DNA of 64,000 bases from contig JAFYHS010000003.1 in the NCBI GenBank assembly GCA_017539045.1, positions 62,001-126,000 on the forward strand, in the 5' to 3' direction. The notes beneath the pieces are model-generated. The model was not told the origin of the DNA. It did no database searches and saw nothing but the letters and a program-made list of their open reading frames with translations. Shown here in pieces: positions 8,521 through 17,795 of the stretch (within the stretch, counting starts at the first letter, position 1; every line of letters starts with the position of its first letter). Both the position numbers and the translations under genes were made by a program. This DNA comes from Bacteroidales bacterium (GTDB lineage: Bacteria; Bacteroidota; Bacteroidia; Bacteroidales; F082).

Positions 8521-11500
8521 TTATTCCTTCACGAATTTCAAGGTGTTGACAGCATTAGCAGACTTCACCTTGACGAAGTATACACCTTCGTTCAAGCCCT
8601 CAAGGTTGAGGGTGGTCATGCCCTTGGCTTGTTGGCTGTAGACCTGCTGTCCAACGTTGTTGAACACCACAATGTCGCAGTCTTCCTCAGGAAGGTTGAT
8701 GCTGAACTGGCCGTGGTTCGGGTTGGGATAGATGGCCATGCCGTTTGTCACGACCTCTTGCGTGATGGTGATGGTTTCCGCAGGTGGGAAGACGATGTTG
8801 TCCAACCAAGCGCAGTCGCTGCCGGAGATTGTATAAACGTCCTTGTTGTAGGACCAATAGAGTTGATGCTGTCCAGGAGTGATGGGATACGTTACTTTAC
8901 CCCATCCCACTTCTCCAGACCAATTTCCTAACAAGTCATCATCAATGGAGAAGTATAAAGCATCATAACCCTCTTCCGAGGAGACTTTCCTGTAGAAGCT
9001 GATTTCGCCTTCGGTTTGCACATCCAGAACGATTTTCAAGACGGAGCTCTGGTTGTTGCCTATGTTGCCTGATTTGGCGCAATAAATGCCTTCATAGGGA
9101 TTTTCGGTGACGATGGTCCAAGGCTTGCTGGGGTCGTTCTCCCAGTCGAAATTGCTGAAGTCGCCGCTTTCCCAGTCTTCAATGATATTGCCTACCGCAA
9201 AGGCGAAGCTGCCGTTAGTGGAATAGGCACCCGAGGTGACATTGAAGCCAATTTCGTAGGCTACACCTAGTTCAGCTGTTTCGGAGAGTGTGAAGACGAA
9301 GTCGGCAGTGAACTCCTCATCTGCATTCACGGTGCCTTGCGGGAAGCTGCCCTGCTCGAAGGTGATCTCGGGCAGGTCGCAGACGATGTCGATCATGGTC
9401 TCTGGTGCCGCTGCCATACCAGCGTTCTTCACGGTGATGTGAGCGGTGACGGTCTCACCCGGATCGACATGGCCGTTGCCGTCGCTGTCTTCGATGACGG
9501 TGCCAAGCACGGCGAAATCGGGAGCATAGAGGCGTATGGCGAACTTGCTCTCCCATGTGTCGGTGCCATCGGTGCAAATCAGGGTGAAGTCAGCTTTCAT
9601 CATGTTGGGCACGTCGTTGGCAATGTCCATGGCGAAGGCTTCGGCAAGAATAGCTGTTGCACCACCATCGAGGCTGGGAATGGTCTCTATGGCATCGGTG
9701 ATGGTGATATAATCACAGTCGGTGCTGAGGGTTGCAGTGACATTGTTGGCGGTCACGGTGCCCACATTCTTGATTTGCAAATCGAGTGCAATGCTGGTGC
9801 CGAAGTCAGGCTGGGCGCCACCACTGATGGCATAGTTTTGGTAAACGATGTAGGCGCAGTTGCCAGGAATACTGAGCACGGACAGGGATTGCGGCCACGC
9901 ATCGCGGCCAGTGACAACGAGGCTCATCTCGCCAACGAAGTCGATGGGCTCGGCAAACTCGATGGTGCAATTGCCATCTTCATCAGTGTAGCCGACGCCA
10001 ATCATGTCTTCTCCATGGAACAAGGCACAACGGAAGTTCTTCAGGACGACGCCATTTGCGTTGGTGACGGTGACATCGGTGGAGGTGCTGCCCACCAAAA
10101 GTTCGGTCGTATAGTTGACATAAGTGGTGAACGGCTCGTCGTGCCAGGGACTGACAGCCACATCGCCCATCATGTTGAGGTCGTAGAAATTCCAGCGCAG
10201 GGCACCTTCTTCCCACTGGCCGGGGGCGTTGACCCAAGGTGCAGTGGCGATCTTACCTTCTCTCAAAGCCATACCGCCGTAGGGGATGTGGTCAAAGAAA
10301 TAGGCGTCTTCCGTCTCACGGTGCAAGTGGATGGCGGGACCTTCGGTCTGGCCTTCGTTGAACCAGCCGTAGCGGGAGTTACCGAAAGTGGCCACGGCGA
10401 AGTTGGCGATCTTGGTCATGCGTTCCAGGATGCAGTCGCTGCTGAAGTCGCCACAGATGCAGCCCGAGGTGTGGAAGAAGGTGTAGTTGTGGTCCACGCC
10501 GTTCGCGCCGCTGAAGTTGCTGTTAGTGATGTCACCATTGGTCCAACCTGCCACATAGTTGGTGTTGGCATGACCGTCGTGGTGGACGTATTGCGTGCCT
10601 TGGTTGATGGCGTTACGGAGGTTGGTGCCACTCCAGGTGCCTTCCTCTTCATAGAGACGGGTGAAATTATAGTCCTCGGGGATGCCTGTGGTGGTATAGC
10701 CATTGTCGTGGTGAATGCCGATGAGCAGCTCAAGGTATTGGCTACCATTGCTGACGGGGTTGTCGTAGAGGTGTTCGCCAGCCATGATGACGTCACGGAA
10801 CTCTCCCAGGACGGGTTCAGCTTGATAGGTCATGGCTTTATGGAGCATGTTGTCAAGCTCGCTTTGGTTGCTGAAGCACATACGTCCGATGCCAATCTCG
10901 GGCAGCAGGTCGTCTTCGCCAATCTCACCCCAGCGGTTGTCGCCATCGTCGTTCCAGTTGCCGTCGAGAGCAGCATAATAGAGGTCGGCTGGGATGTCGT
11001 TGTCGGTCTCGTGATTGCCACCTGTCAACACATCGCAATAGAAACCACGGTAGGGGATGTCGGGCACGTCGCCGCCAAGGTTTACCATCATGATGCCGTT
11101 GTTTTCGTATTCTTGGATGATGTAGTTGCGCAGCTTCTCGGCATTGTCTTGTCCGCTCATCGTGCTAAGGATGGTCTCGAGGGCAACAACTTGGGTGCGG
11201 AGACCACGAGCCAGATAGAAACTAACATAGTCGTCAAACGAGGCGACGTACTGCTGCTTGGTGACTAACAGGATGTCATAGCCGCCAACGGTGCGACCTC
11301 TGTCGTTGTAGGTCTGAAGCATCTCAGGGTTCTGGGCGAGACGCTTGGCACGCTCGGCGTTGCCACAGTTGAGCCACAGCTTACGGCTTTGGTCGGCCTT
11401 GGAGGCGGTCGTCGTGATGCGAACAATGGCCTTGGTGGCATAGCGTACTTCGCCGGTGCCGGGCACATACTGTACGGGCGTGAACGCCGAGAAGGCGAAA

Positions 11501-11916
11501 CCGACGCCGTTCAGGTATTGTGTGCTGAGCTTGCCATAGGCTTGGGCAGGGTAGACGCTCTTCGAGGCATAGAGGGCCTCGTCTTTCTCAAACTGACGGC
11601 GCACGGGGTCGGTGTAGGTGCGTGCCGACTGGTAGGGGAAGAGATTGTGGCTGCCTTCCATCGTCTGGAAGTCGGAGAGTTCCACTTCGATGCTGACGGC
11701 TTCAGTGCCTTGGGGCAGCATGAGGCTGACGCTCTGCCAGGGCAGCGACGGCTGACCGGCAATAGCACTCTGCATGCAGTCAGTGAATTGAACCTGCTCG
11801 TAGCCTTGGATTTGGCTCACGTTAGGCTGATCAAAATAATAGGTCTTCTCGATGGTCTGTGCCGAAGCGAACAGGCTGACCATCAAGGCTAAAAGGATTA
11901 GGTTAATTTTTTTCAT
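8521..11916 (-). CDS. Gingipain-like C25 family cysteine peptidase with T9SS sorting domain (copy 1)
   Basis: 1131 residues from ATG 11916, where a clean signal peptide starts (MKKINLILLALMVSLFASAQ); the longer frame upstream lacks one and is rejected. Order: signal peptide, C25-type prodomain (~20-215), caspase-like catalytic domain (~225-545) with His449 in DGHANTNY and Cys486 in SGCICGDF, an Ig-like domain, a CARDB-like domain (~690-860), a jelly-roll adhesin-like domain (~905-1045) and a type-A sorting domain (AIYPNPNHGQFSINL to the C-terminus). In the C25 family this fold gives secreted proteases processed by removal of the prodomain. The spacing of His and Cys (37) is close to that of gingipains. 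The substrate cannot be told from sequence. It is a paralogue of the next gene upstream but has its own promoter. Confidence 0.88.
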   Translation of the reverse strand: MKKINLILLALMVSLFASAQTIEKTYYFDQPNVSQIQGYEQVQFTDCMQSAIAGQPSLPWQSVSLMLPQGTEAVSIEVELSDFQTMEGSHNLFPYQSARTYTDPVRRQFEKDEALYASKSVYPAQAYGKLSTQYLNGVGFAFSAFTPVQYVPGTGEVRYATKAIVRITTTASKADQSRKLWLNCGNAERAKRLAQNPEMLQTYNDRGRTVGGYDILLVTKQQYVASFDDYVSFYLARGLRTQVVALETILSTMSGQDNAEKLRNYIIQEYENNGIMMVNLGGDVPDIPYRGFYCDVLTGGNHETDNDIPADLYYAALDGNWNDDGDNRWGEIGEDDLLPEIGIGRMCFSNQSELDNMLHKAMTYQAEPVLGEFRDVIMAGEHLYDNPVSNGSQYLELLIGIHHDNGYTTTGIPEDYNFTRLYEEEGTWSGTNLRNAINQGTQYVHHDGHANTNYVAGWTNGDITNSNFSGANGVDHNYTFFHTSGCICGDFSSDCILERMTKIANFAVATFGNSRYGWFNEGQTEGPAIHLHRETEDAYFFDHIPYGGMALREGKIATAPWVNAPGQWEEGALRWNFYDLNMMGDVAVSPWHDEPFTTYVNYTTELLVGSTSTDVTVTNANGVVLKNFRCALFHGEDMIGVGYTDEDGNCTIEFAEPIDFVGEMSLVVTGRDAWPQSLSVLSIPGNCAYIVYQNYAISGGAQPDFGTSIALDLQIKNVGTVTANNVTATLSTDCDYITITDAIETIPSLDGGATAILAEAFAMDIANDVPNMMKADFTLICTDGTDTWESKFAIRLYAPDFAVLGTVIEDSDGNGHVDPGETVTAHITVKNAGMAAAPETMIDIVCDLPEITFEQGSFPQGTVNADEEFTADFVFTLSETAELGVAYEIGFNVTSGAYSTNGSFAFAVGNIIEDWESGDFSNFDWENDPSKPWTIVTENPYEGIYCAKSGNIGNNQSSVLKIVLDVQTEGEISFYRKVSSEEGYDALYFSIDDDLLGNWSGEVGWGKVTYPITPGQHQLYWSYNKDVYTISGSDCAWLDNIVFPPAETITITQEVVTNGMAIYPNPNHGQFSINLPEEDCDIVVFNNVGQQVYSQQAKGMTTLNLEGLNEGVYFVKVKSANAVNTLKFVKE

Positions 11917-11950
11917 TGTATTAATTAATAGTTTTGCTTTTTCTTGGGTG

Positions 11951-11958
11951 CAAAAGTA
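11951..11958 (-). promoter_or_regulatory. Promoter -7 element of C25 copy 1
   Basis: TACTTTTG on the minus strand, 34 bases before the ATG. A TTTG lies 13 bases upstream, closer than usual, so the -33 box is uncertain. Confidence 0.55.
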
Positions 11959-11981
11959 CACATATTTCTAACAAAGTGTTG

Positions 11982-14900
11982 CTAGTATTCCACCACCATC
12001 TTTTTCACTTCAACACCATTGGCATTGCTGATACGGACGAAATAAACGCCTGCAGCATCCAGATGGAAATGGTGAGAGCCGCTCGCCTCGTTGAGGTTGA
12101 GGACCTGTTGTCCCATGGCATTGAACAAGCTGACTTGTGAGGTTTGGTGGAGTTCAACGGTAAAGTCGCCGTGAGTGGGGTTGGGGTAGAGCGTGAAGGT
12201 CCCTGCGGTTCCTGAGCCTGTCGAAGAAGTCGAAGGGCCGTCTTCATGCACATCCAAGACGACCTCCATGGGCGGCAGCACAATGTTGTCCATCCAGACA
12301 CAGTCTTGCCCGCCAGTGGCGCCACCGTCTTTTTCGTAGCTCCAGGTGAGGTGGTGCGTGCCTTCTGGAATCATGAAACTGATGTAAGTCCAGCCGGTTT
12401 GGCCAGACCAACGGCCGTAACGCTCGCCGTCGACATAGAATACGAGGAAGTCATAACCAGTCTCCGTTGAGGTTCTCACATAGAAGGAAATCTCGTTGTC
12501 GCAAGCGAAGTCATAGTCGAGACTCATGTCGGCATGGCTGCTGTGCCCCATCGAAGTGGAATGAGCGCAGTAAAGGCCTTCGTATGGGCCATGGCTAACG
12601 ATCTCCCATCCGCCTTGACCTTCAAACTGCCAGTCGTATTTGCTAAAGTCGCCCGTCTCAAAGTCTTCCATCTCGCTGTTCACGTTGAGGAAATAGGAAT
12701 CCATGACGACATAATGTCCTGAATAGGTGGCCAGGATGAGTTCAAAGGCTTGGGCATTTCTGGCTTCTGCGATGCTCAGTGTGAAGTCGACGCTGAAAGT
12801 GTCGTCAACGGCCAATTCACCTATGATGAACATGTTCTGGTCGAAGAGGATCTCGGGGGCAGAACAGTACACGCCGAAGACGGTGTTGGGAGAGAGGCTG
12901 TGACCAATGTTCTTGCCCGTGAAGTGCAGGGTGAGGGTCTCACCGCTGTCGGCATGGCCGTTGCCGTTGCCATCCACTTCTTCCAACTGGGTCATGATGC
13001 GCCCATAGTCGGGTGCATTGAGTGTCATATCAAACAGACTCTCCCATGTCTCGTTGCCATTGGTGCAGGTCAAGGTGAAGGTGACGACAGTCTGGTCGGG
13101 CACGTCATCGCTGACGGTGAAAGAGAAGGCATTGTCGAGGCTGACGGTAGCATGGGAGTCTACAGTTCCAATCGTAGCAGAGCCTTGTGTGACGGTGATA
13201 TACGGAGCGTTACAACTCAAGGAGGCCGTGACATTGTTTGCCGCAAGGTTACCCACGTTGCGGAAGCCAACATTGAGAGTTTGGCTCTCGCCGAAGTCGA
13301 CCTGCCCGTCAGGGTCGTTGAGGGCGTAATTGTCGAAGAGCACATGAGCGCAGTTGGCGTTGTCAAAGCCAAGCTCAAGGTGCTGTGGCCAGCCGTTCAT
13401 GCCAGTGATGTAGAGGTCGAGGACGTCGGTATTGTTGACAGCGGCAAAACAAAGCTCTGCCTCGCCGTTGGCATCCGTAGAAGCCAATGCAATCAGTTCG
13501 TCGCCCTTGAACAGGCGGCATTCAAAGTTATAGACGCCATTGCCGTTTTCATCCTTCACGGTGACGGGGATGCGGTTGGTGCCCACGGGAAGGGTGGTGG
13601 CACACTCGATTTCGGGTGTGAAAGGCTCGTCGAACCAAGCGCTGAGCCCCACGTCGCCTAGGGCATTGAGGGCATAAAATGACCAGCGCAGCACGCCGAT
13701 TTCGCCATCCATGGTGATGAAAGGCGAGGTTTGTATCTTACTTTCTTTCAAAGCTTCGCCAAGACCCGCCATGCGTTCGTGGCAGTAGGCGTCGATAAGC
13801 TCACGGTGGTAATGGTTTGAAGGACCGTCGCCCATTTGGTTGTACCAGCCATAGCGTGAGTTGCCGATGGCGGCCACGGCACCGGTCTCGTTGACGACCA
13901 TGCGTTCAAGGATGCAGTCGTCGGCAAAGTCGCCACAGATGCAGCCTTGGCTCTTGAAGATAAAGTAGTTGTGGTCAGTGCCATTGGCGCCTGCAAACAG
14001 GCTTGGGGTGATATCCCAGTTGTACCAACCCGACACATACTCAGTGTTGGCATGGCCGAAATGGTTCACGTATTGTGTGCCATCGTTGATGGCAGCGGCT
14101 AGCTCATCAGGATTCCAACTGTGGGTGGGCGTTTCATAAATACGTACAAAGTCGTAGTCTTCGGGATAGCCGAAGGTCGTATATCCGTTGTAGTTGCATT
14201 CGCCGATGAGGCGTTCGAGGTCGTTGCTGGCATAAACGCCATCACCGAGGTGTTCGCCGGCCAGGATGGGTCTGCGGAACTCACCCAATACAGGCGAAGT
14301 CATATAGCTGAAGGACTTGGAGAGTATGATCTCCAGCTGGCTGGCATTAGTAAAAGGCAGGCGGGCGATGGACAACTCGGGCAGCAGGTCGTCTTCTCCT
14401 ATTTCGCCCCATTTGTTGTCGCCGTCGTCGTTGAGGGTGCCGTCGAGGCAGGCGTAATAACTGTCGGAAGGTATGTTGTCGTCATAGCCTTCTTGGGCGT
14501 GGCACCAAAGGCTGCGGTAGGGTACCAAATTGACATCGCCGCCGATCATCACCATGGAGATGCCGTGTTTCTCGTATTCATCAATGATGTAGTTGCGGAT
14601 CTTTTCCTTGTTGTCGCGACCCGTCATGGCGGCGTAGATGTCTTGGGTGGTGGCGATACGGACACGGATGCCGCGGCCAGCATAAAGTGCTACATATTCG
14701 TCAAAATGTTCAACATAGTTCTCAGGTGTGATGAGCAACATCTCGTATTCTGGCAAGGCGCCGTCGCGGCGGGTGTAGCTGTCAAGCATCTCGGCATTTT
14801 GTGCCAAGCGGCTGATGCTGTTTCTCGTCTCGGGACGCAACCAAAGCTTACGGCTGTGGTCGGCGCGCGAGACTTGGTATTCCACGGTGACCGTCACGGT

Positions 14901-15383
14901 TTGGGCATAGCTGACCTGACCCGAGGCGGGTTTGTATTTCACCGGCGTGAAGCCACCGAAGGCAAACGAAACGCCATTGAGCACTTGCGTGCTGACGCTG
15001 CTGAAGTCATTGTTGGGATAGGCCTCATTGGAGCGATAAAGCGCTTCATTTTTCTCGAAGACGAAAGGACTGTCATCCGAGATGGGACGCGACTTCTGCG
15101 CGGGCAAAAGGTTATAATGGCCGCCCAGTTCCGCGAAGTCACCCAATGACACATGGATGGCCGTGGCTTCGGTGTTTTGCGGCAGCATCAGACTGATGCT
15201 TTGCCAGGGCAGTTGTGGCTCGCCGACAGTGCCGTTTTGTATGGATTTATCAAACGAGAGCGTCTGGTATTCACCTACTTGTTGAATGGTAGGCTTGCTG
15301 AAATGATAAGTGTGTGTGATGCTTTGCGCCGAAGCGAAGATGCTAGTGGCAAGTAATAATAAGGTTAAAGACAGTTTTTTCAT
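11982..15383 (-). CDS. Gingipain-like C25 family cysteine peptidase with T9SS sorting domain (copy 2)
   Basis: 1133 residues from ATG 15383 (signal peptide MKKLSLTLLLLATSIFASAQ). The architecture is the same as copy 1: prodomain, catalytic domain with His444 in HFGHANTEY and Cys481 in SQGCICGDF (again 37 apart), Ig-like, CARDB-like, a jelly-roll domain (ISFYVRTSTETGYDFLVFYV and following), and a C-terminal sorting domain beginning FTLYPNPTHGDFTVEL. A palindromic repeat (12207-12240) lies in the frame and encodes the Ser/Thr/Gly-rich linker GPSTSSTGSGTAG just before the sorting domain; copy 1 lacks this insert. The two genes are same-strand neighbours 65 bases apart, most simply a tandem duplication that has diverged. 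Each has a promoter. Confidence 0.88.
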   Translation of the reverse strand: MKKLSLTLLLLATSIFASAQSITHTYHFSKPTIQQVGEYQTLSFDKSIQNGTVGEPQLPWQSISLMLPQNTEATAIHVSLGDFAELGGHYNLLPAQKSRPISDDSPFVFEKNEALYRSNEAYPNNDFSSVSTQVLNGVSFAFGGFTPVKYKPASGQVSYAQTVTVTVEYQVSRADHSRKLWLRPETRNSISRLAQNAEMLDSYTRRDGALPEYEMLLITPENYVEHFDEYVALYAGRGIRVRIATTQDIYAAMTGRDNKEKIRNYIIDEYEKHGISMVMIGGDVNLVPYRSLWCHAQEGYDDNIPSDSYYACLDGTLNDDGDNKWGEIGEDDLLPELSIARLPFTNASQLEIILSKSFSYMTSPVLGEFRRPILAGEHLGDGVYASNDLERLIGECNYNGYTTFGYPEDYDFVRIYETPTHSWNPDELAAAINDGTQYVNHFGHANTEYVSGWYNWDITPSLFAGANGTDHNYFIFKSQGCICGDFADDCILERMVVNETGAVAAIGNSRYGWYNQMGDGPSNHYHRELIDAYCHERMAGLGEALKESKIQTSPFITMDGEIGVLRWSFYALNALGDVGLSAWFDEPFTPEIECATTLPVGTNRIPVTVKDENGNGVYNFECRLFKGDELIALASTDANGEAELCFAAVNNTDVLDLYITGMNGWPQHLELGFDNANCAHVLFDNYALNDPDGQVDFGESQTLNVGFRNVGNLAANNVTASLSCNAPYITVTQGSATIGTVDSHATVSLDNAFSFTVSDDVPDQTVVTFTLTCTNGNETWESLFDMTLNAPDYGRIMTQLEEVDGNGNGHADSGETLTLHFTGKNIGHSLSPNTVFGVYCSAPEILFDQNMFIIGELAVDDTFSVDFTLSIAEARNAQAFELILATYSGHYVVMDSYFLNVNSEMEDFETGDFSKYDWQFEGQGGWEIVSHGPYEGLYCAHSTSMGHSSHADMSLDYDFACDNEISFYVRTSTETGYDFLVFYVDGERYGRWSGQTGWTYISFMIPEGTHHLTWSYEKDGGATGGQDCVWMDNIVLPPMEVVLDVHEDGPSTSSTGSGTAGTFTLYPNPTHGDFTVELHQTSQVSLFNAMGQQVLNLNEASGSHHFHLDAAGVYFVRISNANGVEVKKMVVEY
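12207..12240. repeat. Palindromic dispersed repeat inside C25 copy 2
   Basis: This copy contains CCTGAGCCTGTCGAAG and the downstream GAAGGGCCG. It aligns over 34 bases with the copy at 29167-29200 with three differences. It is in frame and supplies the linker ahead of the sorting domain. Confidence 0.85.
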
Positions 15384-15404
15384 GTGGATTTCAATATTGA
15401 GCCG

Positions 15405-15412
15405 CAAAAATA
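15405..15412 (-). promoter_or_regulatory. Promoter -7 element of C25 copy 2
   Basis: TATTTTTG on the minus strand, 21 bases upstream of the chosen ATG 15383. Its position inside the upstream extension of the frame supports the shorter start. Confidence 0.6.
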
Positions 15413-15451
15413 AATAGAATTTCGGAAAGAGAGAACGGATTATTGCTATTC

Positions 15452-17704
15452 TCATTCTTTGGGATTGCCCAACACATCATGCACTTCCCAGGACTGCGCC
15501 TTCATCTTACAGGTGGCCGTGCCTCGAATATCATCAATGGAAGCCCCAAACAACACTTGATATGTACCAGCAGCGGTCTCCCAAGCTGAACGTTCCTCGC
15601 TGAAGGAAGCCAGTTCGTAAGCACTGACCTTCATTGTCAAGGTCTCTGACTCACCTGGCGCCAACAATTTGGTCTTGCCAAAGGCTTTCAATTCACGAGC
15701 AGGTTTCTCAAGCCCTCCTGACGGAGCAGCAACATAGAGCTCAACGATTTCGCGACCAGCCACTTTGCCCTGGTTAGTCACGGTGATGGTAGCAGTGAAG
15801 CCGTCCTTGTCGGCTTTCACCTTGGGTTTGGAATAGGCAAAAGTGGTATAGCTCAAGCCATAGCCGAAGGGGTAGGAGACCTCCACATTATTGGTCTGGA
15901 AGAAACGATAGCCAACCCAGATGTCTTCTTCATAGTTCGTGAAATCGACATCTTTACGCTCACCGCGACGACCAGAAGCGCTTTGTCCGTAGGGGAAGTT
16001 TTTCGACGAAGGAATGTCCATGTAGCGCATCGCAAAGGTCATCGGCAGTTTGCCTGATGGGTTCACTTTGCCCGTCAACACATCCACCACGGCATGGGCA
16101 CCTTCTTGTCCTGGCGACCAGGGCAACACGATGGCATCCACGAGGTGCTTCCACGAAGCCGTCTCGATGACGCCGCCGACATTCAGCACAACGATCAACT
16201 TCTTGCCCAAAGCGTGATAGGCACTGCTGAGGTTTTGCAACAGTTCACGCTCGGTAGTGTTCAACTCGAAGTCGTCTTTCAGGACACGGTCGGCACCCTC
16301 GCCAGCATTACGACCCAATACATACACTGCCACATCGTTCTCTTGGGCTTGCAAATAGATGGCTCTGGCAGAGAGTTCGGCTTCTTCACGGATGTTACGA
16401 TAGCCCCAACGATTGTTTCGCTCCATCTTTTGGACGGTTTCTTGTTGCGCGTAGAAGTGTTGGTAATACTCAGCTAGATTCTGGTCCAAAGTGAATCCTG
16501 CCATTTTCATAGCTTCCTGCATGTTGGCTATATGTTCAGTGTTCACTTCACCCGAACCCGTTCCGATACCAACGAAGTCGACGGAGGTGAGACCATAAAG
16601 GGCCACCTTTTCATTGCCTTTCAGCGGCAGCGTGTTGTTTTCGTTGCGTAACAGAATAATGGACTCATCTGCAGCCTTGCGGGCAACTTCGGCATGGGCT
16701 TTCAGGTCGGGCTTATTGGAGAATTTGTAGCCTCTGAAATGCGGTGTCTTGACAATGTAATTCAACATATTGCGCACATTGCGGTCGAGCTCTTCTTGAC
16801 TGATCTCACCGCTGTTGACGGCGGCTAAGATGCGGTCAATCTCGACTTGGTTGCCCCATTCCATCAGGTCGTTGCCGGCTTTGGTGGCTTTCACGGTGTT
16901 GTCCTTCACGCCCCAGTCGGTCATCACGATGCCGTCGAAGCCCCACTCGTCGCGGAGGACAGTGGTCAGCAGACCGTGCTTCTGCTGGGTGTATTCGCCG
17001 TTGAGTTTGTTGTACGACGACATCACCGTCCAAGGCTTGCCTTCCTTGACGGCAATCTCGAAGTTTTTCAGATAAAGCTCTCTCAAGGCACGGTTGCTCA
17101 CGCGGGCATCGTTCTCCAAGCGGTTGGTTTCTTGGTTGTTGGCAGCGAAATGTTTGGCAGAGGTGCCGACGCCGTTTTTCTGGACGCCGCGAATGTAGGC
17201 TGCCGCCATCTTGCCCGAGAGCAGTGGGTCTTCGGAATAGTACTCGAAGTTGCGCCCACAGAGCGGATTGCGATGGAGGTTCATACCCGGGGCAAGGAGC
17301 ACATCCACGCCATATTCCAACACCTCATTGCCCATAGCTGTCGTCACGGTTTCAACGAGTTCAGGGTCCCATGAGCTGGCAAGGAGCGTGCTGGTGGGGA
17401 ATCCCGTGCAATAGAAAGTTTGGTCGGTGCCTTCACGCTTGGGCTGGATGCGGAGACCGGCGGGACCGTCGGCGAGCACGGTCATGGGGATGCCAAGACG
17501 AGGGATGGCACGGGTATAGCCTGCAGCACCTGGCACAAGGTCACCGGGACCGCCGACCAATAAGGTGACTTTTTCTTCGTTGGTCATTGCAGCAATGATT
17601 GCTTCGATGTTATCCTCACGTAGCGTAAGGCTTTCTTTGTTTTGTGCAAAGCCGTTGCTCAAGCCAACAGCCATTAATACAAGGAGTAGACTTAGTCTTT
17701 TCAT
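15452..17704 (-). CDS. Glycoside hydrolase family 3 (beta-glucosidase-like), secreted
   Basis: 750 residues with signal peptide MKRLSLLLVLMAVGLSNGFAQ. The GH3 N-terminal barrel shows SAKHFAANNQE and the nucleophile Asp near residue 263 in VMTDWG. The C-terminal sandwich carries the usual acid/base region GRNAGEGADR. A fibronectin-III-like domain typical of GH3 enzymes closes the protein (YPFGYGLSYTTF onward). It probably trims terminal beta-linked sugars from oligosaccharides in the periplasm; GH3 specificity (glucoside, xyloside, N-acetylglucosaminide) cannot be assigned with confidence, though the domain order and GEGADR resemble beta-glucosidases. It is transcribed divergently from ddh. 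Confidence 0.88.
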   Translation of the reverse strand: MKRLSLLLVLMAVGLSNGFAQNKESLTLREDNIEAIIAAMTNEEKVTLLVGGPGDLVPGAAGYTRAIPRLGIPMTVLADGPAGLRIQPKREGTDQTFYCTGFPTSTLLASSWDPELVETVTTAMGNEVLEYGVDVLLAPGMNLHRNPLCGRNFEYYSEDPLLSGKMAAAYIRGVQKNGVGTSAKHFAANNQETNRLENDARVSNRALRELYLKNFEIAVKEGKPWTVMSSYNKLNGEYTQQKHGLLTTVLRDEWGFDGIVMTDWGVKDNTVKATKAGNDLMEWGNQVEIDRILAAVNSGEISQEELDRNVRNMLNYIVKTPHFRGYKFSNKPDLKAHAEVARKAADESIILLRNENNTLPLKGNEKVALYGLTSVDFVGIGTGSGEVNTEHIANMQEAMKMAGFTLDQNLAEYYQHFYAQQETVQKMERNNRWGYRNIREEAELSARAIYLQAQENDVAVYVLGRNAGEGADRVLKDDFELNTTERELLQNLSSAYHALGKKLIVVLNVGGVIETASWKHLVDAIVLPWSPGQEGAHAVVDVLTGKVNPSGKLPMTFAMRYMDIPSSKNFPYGQSASGRRGERKDVDFTNYEEDIWVGYRFFQTNNVEVSYPFGYGLSYTTFAYSKPKVKADKDGFTATITVTNQGKVAGREIVELYVAAPSGGLEKPARELKAFGKTKLLAPGESETLTMKVSAYELASFSEERSAWETAAGTYQVLFGASIDDIRGTATCKMKAQSWEVHDVLGNPKE

Positions 17705-17727
17705 AATGAGTGGTTTAATGTAGGTTG

Positions 17728-17735
17728 CAAATTTA
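17728..17735 (-). promoter_or_regulatory. Promoter -7 element of the minus-strand GH3 gene
   Basis: TAAATTTG on the minus strand, 23 bases before the ATG, in the 91-base divergent region shared with ddh. Confidence 0.5.
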
Positions 17736-17749
17736 CAAATAAAATGTTC

Positions 17750-17776
17750 TTGACTTGTATTATTTTCCTATTTTTG
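17750..17776 (+). promoter_or_regulatory. ddh promoter
   Basis: TTG at 17750-17752 and TATTTTTG at 17769-17776; the spacing of 16 is slightly short. ATG follows 19 bases later. Confidence 0.6.
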
Positions 17777-17795
17777 CCTTTTAAATTTTAAACAA

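Noticed and set aside
9337..11268. 643-codon open frame on the plus strand over the C25 protease gene
   Set aside because: Antisense to a gene with an intact active site and sorting domain; it is a by-product of codon bias (few stops opposite GC-ending codons). No start context, no recognisable domain.
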